18,206 bases of DNA from positions 1 through 18,206 of the forward strand of contig JAITJQ010000083.1 in the NCBI GenBank assembly GCA_031278845.1, in the 5' to 3' direction. The notes beneath the pieces were generated by a model, which saw only the letters and a program-made list of their open reading frames with translations, was not told where the DNA came from and ran no database searches. Below are positions 7,390 to 16,108 of the stretch, in pieces. Source of the stretch: Puniceicoccales bacterium (GTDB taxonomy: Bacteria; Verrucomicrobiota; Verrucomicrobiia; Opitutales; LL51). Made by a program: the position numbers and the translations under genes. Numbering within the stretch: position 1 is the stretch's first letter; each line of letters opens with the position of its first letter.

Positions 7390-7830
7390 CTAAAAAACTA
7401 ATTCTTTCGTTTTAGAATTCAATCTCGATGTATGTATATGATCGCAAATATAATGAACGTGCCGTGCCGAAGGACTATCAAAAGCTAATGTAACATCCGT
7501 CCAAGTTTTTGAAAATGGAATAATATCGGCGACGGGCGATGCAATACGAGGCGATTGTAGTACCCCAATCTTCGATGAATTAAACTGAATCGTACCGAGT
7601 CGCAAAACACAACACGCCACCACTACGTAGGCAAGGGGACGAGTATAAATTCTATACCTTTGGACCCAGTCACACCACCTCGCCCATAACGAAACCTTCG
7701 CTTCCTGTCCTAAAAACTTTTGTCGCAATTGGGCATCAAAACGTTCCCAAAATACTCGATCAGGTTGCTCCAAACTTCTCTTTAATTGAAATAATTGTAA
7801 TAATTTCGCATCTCTATCTTCGGGTAACAT
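7390..7830 (-). CDS. Single-pass membrane protein, probable anti-sigma factor
   Basis: 146 residues. A charged N-terminal part of about 60 residues (LLQLFQLKRSLEQPDRVFWE, rich in Leu, Arg and Asp) is followed by a membrane segment at about 64-80 (RPLAYVVVACCVLRLGT) and a polar C-terminal part of about 65 residues. This is the topology of anti-sigma factors: cytoplasmic sigma-binding part, one helix, periplasmic sensor part. No zinc-finger HxxxCxxC motif is visible, so it is not a ZAS-type anti-sigma domain. ATG at 7830 lies two bases beyond the sigma factor's last base and has AAGGAG just upstream, inside the sigma gene. Its function is inferred from position and topology. Confidence 0.7.
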   Translation of the reverse strand: MLPEDRDAKLLQLFQLKRSLEQPDRVFWERFDAQLRQKFLGQEAKVSLWARWCDWVQRYRIYTRPLAYVVVACCVLRLGTIQFNSSKIGVLQSPRIASPVADIIPFSKTWTDVTLAFDSPSARHVHYICDHIHTSRLNSKTKELVF

Positions 7831-7831
7831 C

Positions 7832-8575
7832 CTACAAAAACTCCTTTAAATATACTTGTAATTGTTGTTTTGCATAATGCAAACGTGAACGTACAGTCCC
7901 CACGGAACACTTCATAACCTGAGCAATCTCTTCCTGGGATAAACCTTCAATCTCGAACAAAACAAACACTACTCTATGCTTATTAGACAACATTTGTAGT
8001 GATTCGTTCAATTTTTTTTGTAATTCTTTCAGTTTGGTTGTTTGATCCCCACCTTCGAGGGTGGGGATGGAGCGCAATTGCTCAGGGGAGATATTGGATT
8101 CGTCCAGTTGATCGATACTGACGAAGTGGCGACTTTTATGTTTGCGCAAAAACGATAGCGATAAATTAACGGCGATGCGGTAGAGCCAGGTAGACGCCAA
8201 AGCATTCGATTTAAAAGTATGAATAGCGTGGTAAGCTTTAATAAAAACGTCCTGCGTAATATCCGAAGCATCGTCCGGATTGTGTACGATGTTATAAACA
8301 GCTGAAAAAACCCGTTGCTTATGGTTGTCAATGAACTGTGCTAAAGCCGCCTTGGAGCCGTTTTTAATATCTGTGATAATGGGATCCTCGGGGGGAATAT
8401 TTTTGCTAATGGGATTAGCGTTATCTTCATGGTTAGCATTTGGAAATGCATCATTTTTATTTGTAGCGGGGCTGTTCGAATTCCCGTGACATAAACTTTT
8501 CAGATGGGATACGTCCGTTCGCAGTGAAAAAACTTGATAATCCGCAGAGTGGAACTTTCGAACGAAGAAACCCAC
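7832..8575 (-). CDS. ECF-type RNA polymerase sigma factor
   Basis: Region 2 spans about residues 76-147: QFIDNHKQRVFSAVYNIVHN, DDASDITQDVFIKAY (typical of region 2.2) and TWLYRIAVNLSLSFLRK. Region 4 spans about 188-243: LSNKHRVVFVLFEIEGLSQE and the helix-turn-helix QVMKCSVGTVRSRLHYAKQQ. Regions 1 and 3 are absent, as in ECF sigma factors. The GTG at 8575 gives 247 residues, with a polar N-terminal extension of about 65 residues; no ATG lies between it and region 2 and there is no Shine-Dalgarno sequence, so the start is uncertain. It heads an operon with the putative anti-sigma protein and the HtrA-like protein, suggesting control of an envelope-stress response, probably with autoregulation. 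Confidence 0.9.
   Translation of the reverse strand: MGFFVRKFHSADYQVFSLRTDVSHLKSLCHGNSNSPATNKNDAFPNANHEDNANPISKNIPPEDPIITDIKNGSKAALAQFIDNHKQRVFSAVYNIVHNPDDASDITQDVFIKAYHAIHTFKSNALASTWLYRIAVNLSLSFLRKHKSRHFVSIDQLDESNISPEQLRSIPTLEGGDQTTKLKELQKKLNESLQMLSNKHRVVFVLFEIEGLSQEEIAQVMKCSVGTVRSRLHYAKQQLQVYLKEFL
8045..8068. repeat. Perfect inverted repeat inside the sigma-factor gene
   Basis: ATCCCCACC and GGTGGGGAT form a 9-base-pair stem around TTCGAG. It lies in codons for the linker between sigma regions 2 and 4 (around SIPTLEGGDQ), where the protein is least constrained. It may form an mRNA hairpin. Confidence 0.5.
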
Positions 8576-8723
8576 AGGATAGAATAAATAGGATAAAACG
8601 AACGCAATACAATAGAAAAAGTAAAGTAACTTGTGATAGACGATTGATGTGGACCGTTAAACTACCTCGCGTGCAAAATAAAATCCAACGGTTGGATGAT
8701 ACGATAAAGAGTTTTTATTTTCC

Positions 8724-8751
8724 TTGACTTTTTTACGTTTCTCCGTAAGCT
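8724..8751 (+). promoter_or_regulatory. Candidate promoter of the effector-like gene pair
   Basis: TTGACT at 8724-8729 and TAAGCT at 8746-8751 are 16 bases apart, just before the ATG at 8763. The -10 box is weak. There is no Shine-Dalgarno sequence, so the transcript would have only a few bases of leader. Confidence 0.35.
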
Positions 8752-8762
8752 CCTTTCCCAAG

Positions 8763-9125
8763 ATGGGGATAAATTCAATAAATAGTTCGGATATTGGCAG
8801 TGTTAATTCCAATATTAGCACTGGTGAAATCAAGAAAGATTCTACATTTGGTAAAATTTCTGCTGGGTCTTTAGGCCCTGAAAAACCTAGCCTGGATGTT
8901 AAAGATAACGTTAAAGGGAGCAATATTAAAGAGCATTCGCTCGCTGAGGCCTTGGAAACGGTGACAACGGAAGATGTTCAAAATACCGTCGAAATTAAAA
9001 AAACTCCAAGTGGCGGTATGTTAGGTGGATTTAAAATTGGAGCCGGAAAATCTTCTGGCACGATGAAAAATTCAATCGGTAATGGTGGTAACGTTAAAAA
9101 TAGTTCACTTGAGAATCATGTATAA
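8763..9125 (+). CDS. 120-residue Ser/Gly/Asn/Lys-rich protein, possible secreted partner of the WH2 protein
   Basis: ATG at 8763 is preferred over a TTG at 8724, which falls in a -35-like box. The protein has no signal peptide or membrane segment. It is low-complexity and polar: an N-terminal Ser/Asn/Ile region (INSSDIGSVNSNISTGEIKK), a short helical part near residues 57-75 (EHSLAEALETVTTEDVQNTV) and a Gly/Ser/Lys end (SGGMLGGFKIGAGKSSGT). No family is recognised. It lies 57 bases upstream of the polyproline-WH2 gene on the same strand and is probably co-transcribed. The Ser-rich, disordered N-terminus would suit a type III secretion substrate, but no apparatus gene is visible here. It does not look like a compact secretion chaperone. 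Confidence 0.6.
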   Translation: MGINSINSSDIGSVNSNISTGEIKKDSTFGKISAGSLGPEKPSLDVKDNVKGSNIKEHSLAEALETVTTEDVQNTVEIKKTPSGGMLGGFKIGAGKSSGTMKNSIGNGGNVKNSSLENHV

Positions 9126-9182
9126 CCGGGAAGGTGCTTTTTTATCATTATTAAATGTTATTTTAATAAAGAAGGATGAAAT

Positions 9183-10754
<1,572 letters not shown>

Positions 10755-10833
10755 AAAAAACGGTAATAGTATTCCGATGGAAGGGCTAGATCCAGCGCTC
10801 TAGTAAAGAATGGTAAGAATCATAAACTAAACA

Positions 10834-10866
10834 ATGGTGGTCGTGGAAATACGGCCACCATTTTTC
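10834..10866 (+). terminator. Strong intrinsic terminator after the WH2 protein gene
   Basis: ATGGTGGTCGT (10834-10844) pairs with ACGGCCACCAT (10851-10861), 11 base pairs with one G-T, around a GGAAAT loop, followed by a T run. It lies 80 bases after the stop codon and closes the 8763-10754 unit. Confidence 0.88.
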
Positions 10867-10970
10867 TTGTATACAAAATCGATTCCAAAATGAAAGCTTT
10901 CTCCTTTTAGTAAAAGAATTTTCATTTGAAATAATACTTTTTCGTTGGGTAATTTTTTCCAAATCGATAA

Positions 10971-10995
10971 AAAAGTATCCAAATGATATACTTTT
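10971..10995. repeat. AT-rich inverted repeat upstream of the secretion ATPase gene
   Basis: AAAAGTAT and ATACTTTT form perfect 8-base arms around nine bases, 45 bases before the ATG at 11040. It could be an operator or an AT-rich promoter element. The rest of 10867-11039 shows no gene and no clear -35/-10 pair. Confidence 0.4.
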
Positions 10996-11039
10996 CTCTT
11001 GTGAAAAATTTGTCTTTTGTTAGATTGATATGAAAGATT

Positions 11040-12194
<1,155 letters not shown>

Positions 12195-12224
12195 GAAATA
12201 AGTTAAATAATATTTTTCCACGGG

Positions 12225-12242
12225 GTCAAGAAACATCTTGAC
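12225..12242. repeat. Inverted repeat overlapping a TTGACA box
   Basis: GTCAAGA (12225-12231) and TCTTGAC (12236-12242) are perfect arms around AACA. The right arm runs into TTGACA at 12238-12243. It lies 31 bases after the ATPase stop and may be a weak terminator or an operator on a promoter. The rest of 12195-12389 shows no convincing gene. Confidence 0.45.
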
Positions 12243-12389
12243 AAGTTTTCAGTTGATGCCAAAGCTGGGAAGCATGGGAAGGGAGCGAGTGACATGTGCA
12301 AACCCAAGGCATTCCTTTTTAATATTATTTAAGGAAATGTCAAGGTTTTATTTCATTCAAGTAGGATTCGGGCGTGATTTTGAGAAAAT

Positions 12390-13460
12390 CTAGAATTCAA
12401 AGTGATCTTCCGGTTTTAGGGAACGTGCGAAGGCACAGATTAGGCGAATGATATTTTCGATATCGTCGAGGTTAGCGGTTTCAACTGGGGTATGCATGTA
12501 GCGCAAAGGAATCGAGATAAGGCCCGTCGGCACTCCCCCGCGCGTAATTTGTATGGAGCGCGCATCGGTTCCCGTTGGGTGCGTATCCGCATCGATTTGG
12601 TAGGGGATATTTTCTTTTTCGGCGCACTCGATGATGCGATCGAAGATAATCGGGTTAATATTAACGCCTCGCGTGATAATGGGGCCTGCGCCGAGTTCGA
12701 TTTTCGAAAATCGTTTGTTATTACAGTCGGGGAAATCGGTTGCATGGCCGACATCCACCGCAATACCTACAGTAGGCATACAGGAATAGGCAGCATTAAT
12801 GACGCCGCGTGTGCCGACTTCTTCCTGGGCTGAGGCAACGGCAGTGAGGTTACAATTCAGGGAATTTTTTTCATTAGAGAGCCGACGGACGATTTCCATT
12901 ACGACGTAGGCGCCTGCTTTATCGTCGAATGCGCGACCGGTAATATTACGGGTATCGTTGATGACGGCTGTTTCGGGGGTTTCGTAGACGACCGGATCGC
13001 CGATGCGTACGAGTTGTTTGGCTTCTTCTTCGGACTTTACTCCGATATCGATCCACAATTCGTGAATTTTCTGGATTTTATTTTCCTCCTCATCGTCGAG
13101 GAGGTGGATTGCGCGTTTACCGGTAATGCCGAGGATGTCGCCATTTTTAGTTAAGATTTTGACGCGGCGTCCGGGAATAATACTTCGGTCATGACCGCCA
13201 ATGGTATCGAAGGAAAGGAAGCCTTTTTCGTCGATATAGGTGATGGAGAAGCCGAGTTCATCCATATGGCCGGAGAGCATAAGTGTAGGGTTTCGGTCAT
13301 TTGTTTTAAGGGTTGCGAAGCGGTTACCGATGGTATCTTTTCGGTATTCATCGACGGTATTTACCATATAGCGGTCGATGATTTTTTGTGCTTCAAACTC
13401 ATATCCGGAAGGTGATCGAGCGATCATGAGTTCTCTTAGAAATTCGGGGATTATTGCCAT
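12390..13460 (-). CDS. M42-family metallo-aminopeptidase (glutamyl aminopeptidase / FrvX-like)
   Basis: 356 residues from the ATG at 13460; a TTG at 13472 would add four residues. M42 enzymes are cytoplasmic di-metal aminopeptidases that form large tetrahedral complexes and trim peptides. The expected ligands are visible: HMD (His65, Asp67), RAFDDKAGA (bridging Asp179 or 180), AQEEVGTRG (catalytic Glu213, metal Glu214), VDVGHATD (Asp236) and MHTPVE (His323). Length and motif spacing match the family. The gene ends 195 bases from the convergent ATPase gene, and no Shine-Dalgarno sequence is seen. The substrate cannot be told from sequence; old annotations as endoglucanase for this family should not be trusted. 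Confidence 0.93.
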   Translation of the reverse strand: MAIIPEFLRELMIARSPSGYEFEAQKIIDRYMVNTVDEYRKDTIGNRFATLKTNDRNPTLMLSGHMDELGFSITYIDEKGFLSFDTIGGHDRSIIPGRRVKILTKNGDILGITGKRAIHLLDDEEENKIQKIHELWIDIGVKSEEEAKQLVRIGDPVVYETPETAVINDTRNITGRAFDDKAGAYVVMEIVRRLSNEKNSLNCNLTAVASAQEEVGTRGVINAAYSCMPTVGIAVDVGHATDFPDCNNKRFSKIELGAGPIITRGVNINPIIFDRIIECAEKENIPYQIDADTHPTGTDARSIQITRGGVPTGLISIPLRYMHTPVETANLDDIENIIRLICAFARSLKPEDHFEF

Positions 13461-13552
13461 AACTGGAAGCAAGCATGGATAAAATTTAAAAAAAGTCCAG
13501 AATTTTGCCGAAAGAGATATTATTCGAGGAATTGATGATTGATTGAATCGGC

Positions 13553-13581
13553 AAAAGCACCTCCCGAAGGAAGTGCTTTTT
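13553..13581 (-). terminator. Intrinsic terminator with UUCG tetraloop after the ankyrin gene
   Basis: On the minus strand AAAAGCACTTCC, a TTCG loop, then GGAGGTGCTTTT: 12 positions with one mismatch and a T run. It starts 42 bases past the ankyrin gene's stop. On the plus strand it also ends in TTTTT and may work both ways. Confidence 0.8.
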
Positions 13582-13622
13582 AGATTTATCCTAATTTGTG
13601 ATTACCTTAATTTTTGTTTGTC

Positions 13623-14642
13623 TTAATTGTCAAAATTCAGTCTTGGCCAAAGATGTTGGGGTAAAAAGAATAATGGCAGGACTTTAGCATATTTTAGGCG
13701 TGCGTCGTCGTCTATGTCTATCGAGCCGGAGGAACAGTCTTCAACAATACCGCTTTCAATGGCTATCCGTATAGCTTCTATGGGGGTTTTATTGCGCCCA
13801 TCTCGTGCATATTTTATGTCTTTGTTGGCGCCTTGTCGCAATAATTCTTTTATGCATTCTAATTTCGGATGGCGATCGGCTACGGCGATGCGTAATGGAG
13901 TATCGCCCGATCGGTTAGGATGATCGATATTTGCTCCGGAATCGAGTAACAGCCTAATGATTTCAGGGGTTTGCGCCCAATGCAATGGTGTATCTCCGTA
14001 TTGATCTATTCCATTGGGGTCTGCACCTTCTTCATCAAGTAACCGACGCGCTTCTTCTATGTCGTCATCGGCTACCACCTCATGAAGCGATTTGGCCCGG
14101 AATTGGGAAAATAATCTTTGGGCTTCGGTGTATGCTTCGCGTACATCCTTGTTTATACTACGATTCTGATAGAAGCCGGTGAGAAGTGCTTGCCCTACAG
14201 TTGATTCAGGGGAATAACCTGCATGGTTTCTTTTATTTTTGTTAGCGCCTTTTTGCAGTAATCGTTCAATACATGATAACAGTGATTGCATTTTTTCTTT
14301 TCTATATTCTGTTTCAAGGAGGGCGCGTACTTTGGTATGCAATGGCGTATTACCAAGATTATCGGTTGCGTTGGGATTGGCGCCTTGGCTATACAGTAAG
14401 TCAATTACCTCTGGGGTGTTCGCGAAATGTAGTGGTGTCTGTCCACTATTGTCTTTTTTATTTGGATCAACGCCGCCATTGAGTAGTTGTCGCACCCATG
14501 GAACATCTCCTTGGGATGCCTTACTGTGGATAGAGGCAGCCACCTGGAGTTGAGGGAATGTACCCGCGAAACCGCCAAATAGGAAGCCCCCGAGTGCAAT
14601 ATTTTTTAAGAATTTATTTTTTATGTTGTAATTTTTGTTCAT
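13623..14642 (-). CDS. Exported ankyrin-repeat protein
   Basis: 339 residues; ATG at 14642 has AAAGG six bases upstream. The Lys-rich N-terminus and hydrophobic stretch (FLKNIALGGFLFGGFAGTFP, then QLQVAA) look like a Sec signal, so the repeats would lie outside the cytoplasm. Ankyrin repeats fall in two blocks: about 36-150 (GQTPLHFANTPEVIDLLYSQ, GNTPLH, CIERLLQKGANKNKRNHAGY) and about 183-300 (GDTPLHWAQTPEIIRLLLDS, GDTPLR, CIKELLRQGANKD). The second block repeats the layout of the first, which points to an internal duplication. Ankyrin repeats bind proteins; in host-associated bacteria exported ones often act on host proteins, but the partner is unknown. Terminator at 13581-13553. Confidence 0.85.
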   Translation of the reverse strand: MNKNYNIKNKFLKNIALGGFLFGGFAGTFPQLQVAASIHSKASQGDVPWVRQLLNGGVDPNKKDNSGQTPLHFANTPEVIDLLYSQGANPNATDNLGNTPLHTKVRALLETEYRKEKMQSLLSCIERLLQKGANKNKRNHAGYSPESTVGQALLTGFYQNRSINKDVREAYTEAQRLFSQFRAKSLHEVVADDDIEEARRLLDEEGADPNGIDQYGDTPLHWAQTPEIIRLLLDSGANIDHPNRSGDTPLRIAVADRHPKLECIKELLRQGANKDIKYARDGRNKTPIEAIRIAIESGIVEDCSSGSIDIDDDARLKYAKVLPLFFLPQHLWPRLNFDN

Positions 14643-14662
14643 ATTAAACCTTTCTTTTTATA

Positions 14663-14702
14663 TTTAACGCAACATACGTTAAATGTTTATATAATATTAG
14701 GT
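14663..14702 (-). promoter_or_regulatory. Promoter region of the ankyrin gene with an inverted repeat
   Basis: TTTAACG (14663-14669) and CGTTAAA (14677-14683) are perfect 7-base arms around seven bases. On the minus strand they sit just downstream of a TATATAA-like -10 box (about 14695-14688) and 21 bases before the start codon. This is a plausible operator over the transcript start. No good -35 box is seen. Confidence 0.4.
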
Positions 14703-14802
14703 AAAGTTGTTGGGCTGTTAATATTATATTGATAATATATTTATAGAATCCGGAAAATATTTTCAGAAAGTTTTCGGGAGCAACTTTTTTTCTATCGGAG
14801 TA

Positions 14803-14985
14803 TTAGGGGCATGTTTTTTTATGGCGAGCTACAAGACGTAGTCCTTGCTTTTGGAGCTGTTTTTTCAAGGGTTTTGAGCAATAACCCTTATCCCCGATAA
14901 CGATTCCCTGATATTTTTTCAGTACATTTTTAGCGCCAGCAACATCATGCAAATTCCCGGAACTTATTTCGAATTGAGTAATTTT
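14803..14985 (-). pseudogene. Remnant of a DDE transposase (IS982/IS4-like)
   Basis: The minus-strand frame reads TQFEISSGNLHDVAGAKNVL, KKYQGIVIGDKGYCSKPLKK, QLQKQGLRLVARHKKTCP, then a stop at 14805-14803. The pattern ...HD...GDKGY.SK.L...L...G..L..R.KK is the middle of a DDE transposase around its second catalytic Asp. The frame closes upstream at a stop (14988-14986), and the first Asp and the final Glu parts are missing, so about 60 codons remain. No terminal inverted repeats were recognised. It sits between the ankyrin gene and the broken gene at 15001, which may mark an old insertion or recombination point. Confidence 0.75.
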
Positions 14986-15000
14986 TTATTACATATGTAT

Positions 15001-15610
15001 ATGAACGTGAGAGTGATTCTAAAGGTGGTCATTAGTGGAATAGTTATAAGGAGCGATTGTTATGCTTCTGAAGATAAGGTGTGTAATATCTTAGAGCCAT
15101 TAGTTTTCGAACAGCGACTTTCGCCGAGTCTTTTATCGGGATTAGAAGCGCCACATTTAGGAAATATGGTATTATCTGTATTGGATGCGGTCTCTAATCC
15201 ACAATTTATGGCTAAAATCAATCGGAATGAAGACATGCGAAGGGAAGTTTCGGAGAAATTAGCATTGGCAACCAGAAATCAGCATATTGCAGAAGTAAAA
15301 AGGACAAAAAGACCAAATGGAGAAAGTTTAGTGAATGATGCGACGCCGGATGAACTACAGGCACCGCTTGAGTGTATAGAAGTGTTATGCAACGATTCTA
15401 GTACTTCTTTGGAAATAAAAGGAAGCGCTCAGGGATTGTGTTGATTCTATAGCTAATTTGGTACCTACTGAAAAAAGATACCGGGGGATTGAAAATCCTG
15501 ATGGTGTGGATGATGCAACCGTAATCGTATTTGCGAATATACTATATGGAAAAATGCCCGGGAAAGTGGTCACAGAAGAGGATGTCTATAATATGTGGAA
15601 CAGTAATTAA
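15001..15610 (+). pseudogene. Exported protein gene with a +1 frameshift, function unknown
   Basis: ATG at 15001 (14995 also possible) opens a signal-like start, MNVRVILKVVISGIVIRSDC, followed by a helical polar protein. The first frame ends at TGA 15442-15444 (147 residues). From the AAAA at 15417-15420 the next frame is open to a TAA at 15608-15610 and reads KEALRDCVDSIANLVPTEKR and then FANILYGKMPGKVVTEEDVY. Removing one A joins LEIK to EALRD smoothly, giving about 202 residues. So one A was probably gained, by mutation or sequencing error; programmed frameshifting is less likely. No family is recognised. The longest upstream extension of the frame runs into the transposase remnant and is not used. 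Confidence 0.55.
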
Positions 15611-15692
15611 TAAATGTGTTGTTTTAAGAAATGTTTTGTCACTTATTAATGAAAAAGGTGGGAGGTTGTTTGATTTAGAATTGAGGAAGAGT

Positions 15693-15914
15693 ATGTATAG
15701 GTTATTTCTTGCGTTGTTTCTATTATGTAGCGATGCGAATGCTGGCATAGGTAAGTGGAGAGAGTGGAAAAAGCTGAGAGTAAAAAATGATATCAAAGAT
15801 GTGAATGCTGTACTTTCGTCACTTGCTAGCGGTAACATATGGACAATGAAACGTTCGAGAGCCAACCCCAGTAAAGCTGCGGAATTGACAATAAAAAGGC
15901 ATTTTTTTAAGTAA
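15693..15914 (+). CDS. 73-residue small secreted basic protein
   Basis: ATG at 15693 is preceded by GAGGAAG at good spacing and opens a clear signal peptide, MYRLFLALFLLCSDANA, cleaved before GIGKW. Earlier starts in the same frame would bury the signal peptide and are rejected. The mature peptide of about 56 residues is strongly basic (GKWREWKKLRVKNDIKDVNA, RSRANPSKAAELTIKRHFFK). No family is recognised. It lies 82 bases after the broken exported-protein gene at 15001 on the same strand and may once have been in one unit with it. Confidence 0.6.
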   Translation: MYRLFLALFLLCSDANAGIGKWREWKKLRVKNDIKDVNAVLSSLASGNIWTMKRSRANPSKAAELTIKRHFFK

Positions 15915-16002
15915 ATAATGCAAAGATTAAATTTTTAAAAATATGCAAATATTATCTTGCATTGGAATAAAATTGCAAATAAAAATTTATCGAAATATGA
16001 AC

Positions 16003-16054
16003 TTGACAGTGAAGAAAAGTACGACAAGGCTAGGGGTGTGAGGGAGGGGCGAGT
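16003..16054 (+). promoter_or_regulatory. TTGACA element of unknown role between convergent genes
   Basis: TTGACA at 16003-16008, then 17 bases, AAGGCT, and a purine-rich stretch ending GCGAGT. The same order and almost the same spacing occur at 12238-12290 (TTGACA, 17 bases, AAAGCT, purines, GCGAGT). Neither copy leads into a convincing gene. Another TTGACA follows at 16061. The role is unknown. Confidence 0.25.
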
Positions 16055-16108
16055 ATCGCGTTGACATATCGACATTATTTCCAATTTGTATTTTTTTGTA
16101 ATTGTGAT

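Noticed and set aside
8524..8727. A 67-codon plus-strand ORF upstream of the 8763 gene
   Set aside because: It overlaps the sigma-factor start antisense, is Arg/Lys-rich without features, and has no ribosome binding site.
12274..12393. A 39-codon ORF starting with ATG exactly 30 bases after TTGACA at 12238
   Set aside because: Composition is unremarkable, it has no signal or membrane segment, it overlaps the end of the aminopeptidase gene, and the spacing match may be chance.
14947..15000. Extended N-terminus of the frameshifted gene beginning at ATG 14947
   Set aside because: It overlaps the transposase remnant, and the signal-like start at 15001 is more sensible.
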